Source: Diadema setosum
Lineage: Eukaryota; Echinodermata; Echinoidea; Diadematoida; Diadematidae
NCBI RefSeq assembly: GCF_964275005.1
Contig: NC_092697.1
Coordinates: forward strand, 19,814,138 to 19,878,137
Length of the DNA stretch: 64,000 nt
Direction: 5' to 3'
Below the pieces are notes generated by a model that was given only the letters and a program-made list of their open reading frames with translations, was not told where the DNA came from and ran no database searches. The position numbers and the translations under genes are program-made. Below are positions 56,144-64,000 of the stretch, one piece after another (positions within the stretch are counted from its first letter, which is position 1; every line of letters begins with the position of its first letter).

Positions 56144-59100
56144 ATGAATAACAAATTAAATCTTAAACTTATTACATTTAATTGCAGGGGAATTCAAGAC
56201 CATGTAAAAAGACATAAAATTTTTCATTATATGAGATGTATTGAAAGTGACATAATATTTCTCCAAGAAACTCATTCTTCTAAATCTGATGAAAATTTTT
56301 GGAAACAACAATGGGGTGAAAAAGCATGGTTCTCGAGCCACACATCAAATAGTACAGGAGTAGCCATTTTAATTCGAAACAGAGTGTCGTTGGTTGTTAA
56401 CTCTACTTATACTGATCCTAACGGTAGATACCTGATCGTATCTGCTATCATTAATGATGTACCTGTAATTTTAGTAAATCTGTATGGTCCAAATAGTGAT
56501 GATCAAAATTTTTTTCTTGAAGTTTTTAGTAAAATTGATAAATTCAATTATACCTCTATTTTATGTGCTGGGGATTTTAATTCAGTTCTGGGGCCCTTGG
56601 ATTATAAGGGGGGTAGGGAAACACACTCAAATGTCAAAGCGAGAGAAATATTGATAACACTAATGGAAGAATATAATCTTTGTGACATTTGGCGCAGTTT
56701 TCATCCAAATCTAAAGCAATATACAAGACATCAAAAAAACCCTAAAGTACTGTCCAGGATTGATTTTATTCTAGTGTCAGATAATTTTGTTACAAATTGT
56801 TTGCAATCAAAAATAATCCCAGGAATTCAATCTGACCATTCCCCTGTTACACTGCATTTTAAAGGAGCCCAACCACTAAGGGGTCCAGGATTTTGGAAAT
56901 TAAATTGTAAATATTTGCATGATGATGCAAATTTTAGTAGAATGGTTAAGGACAAAATAGAAGAGTTTAAATTAATTCCTTCTAATAGCAATTGCAATCC
57001 AAATGTATTATGGGACTCTCTAAAGTGCACTATTACTGGTACATGTATAGAATACTGTACACGTAAGAAGAAGGAAAGGGACTTTGCAAAAAACAACTTT
57101 TGGCAGAAATAGAAGATGTGGAGAAAAAATTAAGTACTGATTTAAATAACAATGATCTTATTAATGAAAAAGAATCTTTGATACATGCTTTGAATGATAT
57201 TTTAGAAGTTGAAGCCAAAGGTTTGATTGTCCGTTCACGACTACGATGGGCTGAAGATGGGGAAAAAAGCTCCAAATATTATTGTAACTTAGAAAAAAGA
57301 AGTGGAGAGAAAAAAAGTATTTTTAAAATAAAGAATGATGATGATGATATAATTGTTAATCAACACACTATAATAGAACAAATCAATTCATTTTATCAAA
57401 CCCTGTACAAAAAACAGTGTAATCAGGAGAGTAATAAAATGGAACATTTCTTAGACTCCATTGAATTCCCCCAGCTGAGTCACGCCGATAAGGTCTTACT
57501 TGATAAACCCATCTCTAAAAAGGAATTATTTGGTACAATTATTTCAATGAAACACAACAAGTCACCAGGTTTAGATGGATTACCAGTAGAATTTTATATT
57601 GTGTTTTGGAAAGATATTTCTGATATGCTTGTCAACTCATTTAATTTCTCTTTACAAAATGGACGAATGTCCAGCTCACAAAGAAATGGTGTTATTACCT
57701 TGATACCAAAAAAAGACAGAGATGTCTCGTATTTGAAAAATTACAGACCAATATCTCTCTTAACAGTAGATTATAAAATCTTAGCCAAAACTTTAGCAAA
57801 CCGCCTCAAAAATGTCTTTCAGACTTGATTCACCCAGACCAATCTGGTTTTTTGAAAGGAAGGCATATTGGAAATAATATCCGACTAATTATCGATGTAA
57901 TTGAATATACAGAATTAAATCAAATCCCTGGTGGAATCCTTCTCCTTGATATCCAAAAAGCCTTTGACAGTATTTCACATAATTTCCTTTTTCATGTACT
58001 TAGAAAATTTAATTTCAGCGATGATTTCATTGATTGGATAAAGGTTTTTTATTCAGATAGAAAAAGTTATGTTTCAAACTATGGATATTTGACCAAACCA
58101 ATTGATATGGAAAGAGGTATTTTCCAAGGGTGTCCCATATCCCCATACTTATTTTTGTTAGTTATTGAATCTATGGCTCTTGCTATTCGACAGAACCCCA
58201 ATATCAAAGGTATCCCAGTTTTAGAAAACGAACTGAAAATATCTTTGTTAGCAGATGACTCTACTTGTTTTATTGATGGCTCAGATAACTCCTTTAGAGC
58301 ATTATTTGACACTATTGCTTCATTTTCTGAGTGCTCTGGCTGTAAACTTAATATTTCTAAATCCGAAGCAATATGGATTGGCTCTATGAAAGGTTCTCAA
58401 AGATTTCCATTTTCCGAGAAAGGACTTAACTGGAATAAGTCTACTTTTAAAACTTTAGGCATTCACTTTTCTTTAAATCTAGACCAGTTATATGAACTTA
58501 ACCATAAGATAAAACTTAAATCCATTGAAAATACCTTAAATTGTTGGCGCGCAAGAAATTTATCTCTGGTTGGGAAGATCTGTGTCATAAAGACCCTATT
58601 ACAGCTGAATACAACACTGTACAAATTTGTGTGGAATGGTGGCAGTGATAGGGTCAAAAGACAACTGGTGTGTAATGACTATTCTTTAGCAGGTTTGAAA
58701 ATGATTGATCCATACACATACTCAGTTGCTCAAAAAATGTCATGGGTCAAAATGCTTCTTGATGACAACTTTCAAAGCATGTGGAAGTCAATTGAATTGT
58801 CAAGTTTAAATAATTTTTCTACTATAAAAGATATGGAAATCACATGCTCCGACAAGTGTCTTAAGCAAATTGAGATCAACTCAATTAGCTGAATCTCTGC
58901 AAACATGGTACATATTTAGAGAAAATTTTGTTAAAAACGAGTGTAACACAATTTACTCTGCACTTGGTTCTTGTCAGTGCATATGGTTTAATAAACATAT
59001 CTCCTCTAAGTCTAAGCAGTATTTTTTGTATGAAGAGTGGTTAGACAAAGGAATTGTATATATTAGTGATTTACTTAATCCTCCCCACCCCGGTTACAAA

Positions 59101-59841
59101 TTATTTGAAGAACTTATTCTTGATTATGATATTAGTAAAAAAGACAGGCGTAAATACAATTTCCTATTGAGAAATATACCAGATGATTGGCTAGTCACTT
59201 CCGACTTAACCCCTGACAATATATTTAACGACGCTAAAAGCAAGCTCTTGAAAACTTCCAAAATTCCGAAATATGCATATAATATTATGTTAGAATCATG
59301 TACTCCAGAACGACAAATTTCATTTTGGAATGCCCTCCATGAACATGATGGAGTTGATTGGAAAAAGACTCATATGAATAACTTTAAATGCACAATAAGT
59401 ACTCGAATGCGTTCTTTTTATTTTAAGTTATTTCATAGAGCCATTGCCTTGAATGATTTTCTGTATAAAATTAAAAGAAAGGACTCCCCAAACTGTTCAT
59501 TTTGTAACACTGACCCTGAAACCTATGTACATCTTTTTGTTGAATGTCCTCTTGTTAAACCCATCTGGAATGAAACTATAAACATCATTATTCAGAAAAC
59601 TCATAAACCGCTAAATGTTTCAACTTTTGAAAAAATGTTTGGTTTTGAACATGAAAAATTTATTACGTATTTGTTTCTTTTACTTAAATACTATATTTAT
59701 GTATGTAAATTTCAAAATAAACCACTAAGCTTCGAAGGATATAAATGCCTTATTATGACCAATAAAGAACTTGAATTTTGTATCGCAAAGAAAAATAATA
59801 AGCTCCCTATACATTTCCAGAAATGGAGATTTGTTTTTTGA
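56144..59841 (+). pseudogene. LINE ORF2 endonuclease-reverse transcriptase, three frameshifts
   Basis: 56,144-57,112 is a full AP-type endonuclease (FNCRGI, FLQETHSS, LYGPNSDD, CAGDFNSV, RIDFILVS, SDHSPVT). The frame shifts near 57,100, by an A-run, into 57,100-57,828 (RLRWAEDGEKSSKYY, HNKSPGLDGLPVEFY, GVITLIPKKD, NYRPISLLTVDYKILAK). It shifts near 57,825 into 57,825-58,892 (DQSGFLKGRHIGNNIR, LLLDIQKAFDSI, GIFQGCPISPYLFLL, catalytic LLADDST, LNISKSEAIWIG). It shifts again near 58,880 into 58,870-59,841, ending with a CxxC-x8-H-x4-C knuckle (CSFCNTDPETYVHLFVEC). The catalytic box is LADD rather than Y/FADD. Residues between KTLLQ and LNTTLYKF look shorter than in relatives, perhaps a small deletion. 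The motif wording is L1/Tx1-like. Confidence 0.92.
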
Positions 59842-60425
59842 ATACATGTATAATGATAATCGTTACGTTGTTCAATTTGTTATTTGTTTGAATTGATGTA
59901 CCAAGGGACACCACGCGTGGGGGTGTATGGGCTGAGATTCCTTTCAAGTGATATGGGTTTTTTTTTTTCAGTTATATCCAAATGTACTAGAATTAATTAT
60001 GTCTTGAATATAATTGTTCAGTTCTGTGATAAAATGCATAGAAATCAGTCCCGTGCCCTCCTGTGGGTGTTGATTAACGGTTCTTTTGGCATTTTATAAT
60101 TATTTCCTCGTATCAATTGTACGTAACACAAATTTATAATCTATGTTATTTTTGTGTTATCTACTTCCAATTTTCTTTCAGAATATATATCGTATCATAT
60201 TTGTTATACATAGATAATATCTTGTATGAGACAAAGTGACTGCTTTTAAAGCACATCTAGAACTATTTGCTATTACATGGGTAGTGCTGCCTCTTTTTTT
60301 CTTTTTTTCCCTTTTTTATTGTATTTCTCTTTTTCCCGATGATTGTTCTTATATACATGTTCATGTATGCATTGATTTGTTTTTTACTCCAATAAAACAC
60401 ATAAAAAAATAATAATCATGATCAG

Positions 60426-61935
60426 TACAAACAAGAAAAGAGACATACAATTCACAAATTTTACATGTGCAACACAGCGAAAAAGCTCACACGTATCAAG
60501 ATGTCTACATTACCCTATCCACGGTATCCCCCATCAACAAAAAATTATTAAACTATTAATTTTGAGGGACTACAGATTGGATATTAAAGGGTATTCCTTC
60601 ATTTATATTAATTCGTCCATAGGCAGGAAGGATACTTATAAATGCCGTAATGAGGCCCGAAGTTCTTCTTTTACCCTGTATGCCTTCCTAAAAGGGAGAA
60701 AATGATCTCCATTTGGGGTCACGTAAAAATCCGCCCGCTATCGATCGCTTTGCTTCATAAAATGGCGCTTGCGCCTGCCCGTGAGCGTACTACATGTACG
60801 CAAAATCGAGAGAGTGCACCCTCTTGGGTTTTCAATTATCACGTTACAAAGTATCATCTGTGTACAAAACTTTCTTTCTACAACTGAATTGTAAATTGTC
60901 TGGCTCTATAGATCGCCTACTGCCAATATTTCTGCTTTCTTTCCCCCTCTCTCTTTCTCTCTTTCATCAACCCACTCTTTTCTTATGCGTGATGGATGTG
61001 TTTGTCAAGTGTCAAATCAGATTTGATTTGAAACATTACATACTTCTTGTGAATTACACATCAGTATTTTTTTTCTGAATTCATATTTTCTTAGAACAGC
61101 TGGTATATGCATATCTACACTGATGTACAATGTACGTAAATTTGATATCTTTAGTGAAAAAAAAGTCTCAAGCAGTGCTGTACAGGTATGGATTAAAAAA
61201 CATATGTGACAAAAAACATCATTTTAGAGTCATCACACTTCATCGTCAGTGAATAGTGTGCATTCATAAAATTTGAATCCTATTCCAACACATTTTATAG
61301 TGTGTTATAACGGTAACACAACACATTTTTTGTTCCTGTGACCCCGTAATAATTTCTCTGGTATTATTTTCTCTAAGGACTTGGGATCAAGGTTAGGGTT
61401 GTGATAGGGTTGTGACAGGGTCTAAGGAGTAGGGTTAGGGTAATGTTTCTTTATAGAATTTATGTCTGGCTTAGCATGCAGAATTTTCAAGTGAACAATT
61501 GTCGCAGGAGCAAATGTCATGGAACCATTATGACAACGACTTCCTGATGTACATGTAGGCCTACTTCAGTTACTAGTTTGCTTTCTTCTAAATTTTCAAC
61601 CTTTTGACCTACCTGTACAACGTACATGTAAGTTTACCAGATAGTTGCCAATTGATGAACTCTGCCCCAGAGGTGCATCGCAGGAAATGAGATTGTTGTA
61701 TACATGTCAATGCAGATACACTTTATGAAATGTTGCATTATTGTAACACTCATCTTGGTGTCCAACATTAAGCTCAGTCACTCCACAAAGCCAGACAATT
61801 TTCTCTCACAACTGAACATTCACCATGTAGCTGTAGGGGCCAAAAAAAGCAGACCTGTTCTCGGTCAGTTCCTGTGGTAGACTCTTTCTTAATTCTACCC
61901 ACTTACACTCTTGAAACAGAAGAGAGTAAAGCCTG
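60426..61935. other. no gene recognised
   Basis: AT-rich DNA. A TTAGGG-like stretch near 61,397-61,441 (GGTTAGGGTTGTGATAGGG...TAGGGTTAGGG) is short and interrupted. A few open frames (60,418-60,705 and 60,794-61,078) have no recognisable domain. Confidence 0.45.
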
Positions 61936-61939
61936 TATA

Positions 61940-62225
61940 GCAAGGCAAGTGTGACTACCGGCATACTGCATACACCGGAAAAAGCAAAGGCAAGTGTGAT
62001 ATCCGCCATACTGCATACACCGGAAAAAAGCAAAGGCAAGTGTGATATCCGCCATAGTACTGCATACACCGGAAAAAAAGCAAAGGCAAGTGTGATTTCT
62101 GGTATACTGCATACACTGGAAGAGGGATAATTAGTGCATCTTCCAGTATATGTTTTGGAAGAGGGTGTAATTAGCGCATCTTCATGTATATGATGGAAGG
62201 GGGTAATTAGTGCATCTTCAAGAGT
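61940..62225. repeat. two adjacent short tandem repeats
   Basis: 61,940-62,120: four copies of a ~46-bp unit (GCAAAGGCAAGTGTGATATC, then CGCCATACTGCATACACCGG, then A-run). 62,120-62,225: three copies of a ~39-bp unit (AAGAGGGTAATTAGTGCATCTTC...). The 173-codon minus-strand frame through them is a by-product. Confidence 0.88.
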
Positions 62226-62382
62226 TTGTTTGTGGAGGAGTGAAAGAAAAACAAAACAAAACAAGAGGGGTGAATACCAACAAAAATATGAATGTGTAAA
62301 TGAACGATTCCTTTCAGCAAAAAGCAATGGAAGAGGTAATTAATAAATCTCCGGGGATGTTATGATTCGCAAGTCTGTGTCA

Positions 62383-62760
62383 TTACCTAAGATAGAAAAA
62401 AATGATGATGATGCAATGGAACGGGTATACAAGAGTGTGTGTATATTTGTAAGTATGCTTGCGAGTGTGTGTGTGTGTGTGTGTATGTGTGTTTGAGCAT
62501 TGTTTTAGCCTGTACTTTTTGACCAATGAGAAAAGCGCAAGGACAAAATGTCGGAATGTTACGTGGTTTTGATTGGTGGAGGGGATGGGATGGGGGCAGA
62601 GGATGTGTGTATTTCGACTAATTAGAATATGAGTAGGGGGGTGATGGGGGGGGGGGTAGAGGAAATAGGTAGGATAAAAGGACATGACGGGACAAGCATG
62701 ATATTACAAGCAAGCTGTCCTTGAATCAACATGTTTGCTTGACAATTATTTGGACTTCAT
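62383..62760. other. upstream region of the right-edge gene
   Basis: Contains a (GT)n microsatellite near 62,464-62,485 and a G-run near 62,646. No TATA box or other promoter element was clear upstream of the ATG at 62,762. Confidence 0.35.
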
Positions 62761-62761
62761 C

Positions 62762-62924
62762 ATGATTTCTACGTGTGAATTGATACAAAAGCTTCAAGCG
62801 TGTACATGTTTGGAAGATGTGTCGAATCTCCGAGAGGAACTTTACGAGGACCTTGAACCAGAGCAGCATGCATTGGTAATTTCCAGAACAGCGTACTTTT
62901 TAAGTTTGCCAGACTTTGAAGATG
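62762..62924 (+). CDS. first exon of unrecognised gene
   Basis: The ATG at 62,762 opens MISTCELIQKLQACTCLEDV, continues LREELYEDLEPEQHALVI and ends LPDFED|G at a strong donor GATG|GTAAGT (phase 1). Residues 5-35 look helical with LxxL spacing. I do not recognise a family. The end of this exon (PDFED|G|GTAAGT) closely resembles the end of the exon copy at 63,236-63,373 (PDFDDD|G|GTAAGT), which points to exon duplication. An upstream in-frame stretch without ATG is open from 62,735. The start choice is supported only by it being the first ATG in frame. Confidence 0.65.
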
Positions 62925-63019
62925 GTAAGTGTTTATTTTCACTTTGGTTTTTGTTTCGTTTGTTTGCTTGCTTCTCTTTAAAAAAAAAGTATTAGGACAT
63001 GTACATATTATTGCACTAT

Positions 63020-63036
63020 GAAATAGATATTTGTAT

Positions 63037-63075
<39 letters not shown>

Positions 63076-63127
63076 CATCTGAAAAAAAAAAGCAACTTGT
63101 TTCAAACATTAGTCAACCACTGAAATG

Positions 63128-63178
<51 letters not shown>

Positions 63179-63180
63179 GT
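63020..63180. repeat. two (TA)n microsatellites in intron
   Basis: TA runs at about 63,041-63,073 and 63,130-63,172, inside the first intron of the right-edge gene. Confidence 0.9.
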
Positions 63181-63235
63181 ATAGTACACCTGCAATGCCT
63201 AAAAATTATTAACTTTGGTTTTGTTATATCCTCGG

Positions 63236-63373
63236 GCATCCCCTATGAGCATTTGCTGGAGGTGCGTTTGGACGTTGAAAATCAGCCAGAACTACAGCCT
63301 CACATTCCTCCAATAACAAAGCCGCAGCATGCCAGTTCAAACGAGGAAGTTGCTCCAGACTTTGATGATGATG
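63236..63373 (+). pseudogene. duplicate exon with broken splice acceptor
   Basis: The phase-1/phase-1 frame of 46 codons reads PYEHLLEVRLD, a proline-rich middle, then APDFDDD and a good donor GATG|GTAAGT. It starts like the exon at 63,535 (DEHLLEMLLE) and ends like the exon at 62,762. Where AG should precede it the sequence is CTCGG, so the acceptor is not canonical. It is either a degraded exon or needs another acceptor that I cannot see in frame. Confidence 0.55.
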
Positions 63374-63534
63374 GTAAGTTACAAAATACCAAATTTACAT
63401 CTGTTTCTTTTTTTTTCTTTCTTTCTTTCTTTCTTTTTTTTTGTATGAAGGAAATGTAAAGGAGGGAATATGGGGCCTGTATTCATCTATATGCAGCTTT
63501 AAGTGTATGTATGTGTGTGTAATCATATTCGCAG

Positions 63535-63587
63535 GTATTCAAGATGAGCATTTACTGGAAATGCTTTTGGAAAATCATGAAGAGTAA
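63535..63587 (+). pseudogene. exon copy ending in in-frame stop
   Basis: After acceptor TATTCGCAG the phase-1 frame reads IQDEHLLEMLLENHEE and then TAA (63,585-63,587). It is clearly related to the start of 63,236-63,373. If used, the protein ends here. If skipped for the acceptor at 63,614-63,615, the open frame continues to the window end. Confidence 0.55.
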
Positions 63588-63615
63588 CGACAGCATGGAT
63601 ATCGGAATTGTGCAG

Positions 63616-64000
63616 CGGCAGAAGTCCGTCCCTCCCGCTGCCAATCACCAACAACAGTGGCAGGACCTTCCCGGGGTCAACCATCAGTAGCGGCAGTGGC
63701 TGGACCCTCCCGCGACCAACCACCAGCAGCGACCATGGCAGTTGCCGGACCCTCCCGAGGCCAACCACCGGCAGCGGTAGTGGCCGGACCCTCGTCCTCC
63801 TCTGTGCACGTTGGTGGGTCTTCCACCGTAGCTTCCAAGAAGCGTGCTGCAGATGCTATCCCTGCGAGAGATGCCCCTCTGCCTACCCACCACATCACCA
63901 AAGTGAGCCAGAAACATGTACGCAAGTACAATGCCAATGTTACTGATTATACAGTGTCATTTCAACCCATAGAGAATAGTGTTCCCATAATTAATATGAT
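63616..64000 (+). CDS. proline/alanine-rich repeat exon, runs off window
   Basis: After acceptor GAATTGTGCAG (phase 1, compatible with both upstream donors) the frame is open to the end of the window. It has four imperfect repeats of VAGPSRGQPPAA, then SSSVHVGGSSTVASKKRAAD with a basic KKR patch, and ends in YNANVTDYTVSFQPIENSV, which looks like the start of a folded domain. The family is not recognised. The frame is also open upstream to just after the TAA at 63,585. The domain after the window edge would decide its identity. Confidence 0.55.

Larger units (their letters stand above)
53893..60411 (+). mobile_element. full-length L1/Tx1-like LINE with 14-bp target duplication
   Basis: The 6.5-kb element has a 5' UTR (53,893-54,056), ORF1, a ~1.15-kb inter-ORF spacer, ORF2 and a 3' UTR with AATAAA at 60,391-60,396 and an A-rich end. 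It is flanked by a perfect 14-bp direct repeat ATAATCATGATCAG (53,879-53,892 and 60,412-60,425), as target-primed reverse transcription makes. The presence of both ORFs from the start of ORF1 means it is not 5'-truncated. ORF1 has two stops and ORF2 three frameshifts, so this copy is inactive as sequenced. Confidence 0.92.

Noticed and set aside
61397..61441. TTAGGG-like interstitial telomere repeat
   Set aside because: Only a few interrupted TAGGG units, too short and irregular to call telomeric.
61806..62327. 173-codon minus-strand frame
   Set aside because: It runs through short tandem repeats and lacks any recognisable domain.

Overview
This window looks like AT-rich, gene-poor genomic DNA from a marine invertebrate, most likely an echinoderm. 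The clues are phase-1 exons of a C-type lectin/PAN-type extracellular gene, many non-LTR retroelement copies, several large fold-back elements built from short tandem repeats (one resembles the sea-urchin TU class), and dense CA, TA and poly-G/C low-complexity DNA. The organism is inferred; no database search was possible.

Host genes are few. On the + strand a lectin-like gene is seen as three exons at 3,406-3,732, 6,939-7,061 and 14,659-14,918. The first two make up a mannose-type CTLD (EPN and WND motifs). The third is a PAN/apple domain ending in a stop codon. All junctions are phase 1, so one gene is plausible but not proven. At the right edge (62,762-64,000) the start of an unrecognised gene has duplicated phase-1 exons, one with a broken acceptor and one with an in-frame stop. 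The only intact long ORF is a PIF/Harbinger (HARBI1-like) transposase at 25,214-26,524 on the minus strand.

Most of the rest is mobile DNA. From left to right: a tRNA-like SINE head (1.2 kb), decayed LINEs (4.5-6.7 kb), an array of a ~155-bp module (9.9-12 kb), a complete TU-like fold-back element with 8-bp target duplication (12.2-14.1 kb), a TIR/hairpin repeat (16.4-17.5 kb), a snap-back repeat interrupted by a LINE fragment (17.5-18.9 kb), a TIR element (21.3-22.2 kb), a 306-bp tandem repeat and a solo LTR (22.3-24.2 kb), Harbinger (25-27 kb), a small TA-flanked MITE (27.3 kb), a TIR element with an internal TAACGTATCTG array (28.9-31.3 kb), a decayed LINE carrying a TTAA-flanked MITE (32-34 kb), a 5'-truncated CR1/L2-like LINE (34.5-37.6 kb) and a TTAA-flanked piggyBac-type element (37.9-39.0 kb).

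The right half holds LINE fragments (39.5-41.2 kb), a 165-bp satellite (42.5-46.0 kb) split by a long-TIR transposon with a 9-bp duplication, a 303-bp repeat (47.3-48.0 kb), a 3.7-kb composite inverted repeat (48.5-52.2 kb) and a full-length L1/Tx1-like LINE with a perfect 14-bp target duplication but broken ORFs (53.9-60.4 kb). Several nestings give relative ages: the satellite, a LINE and a snap-back repeat each predate the element inserted in them.
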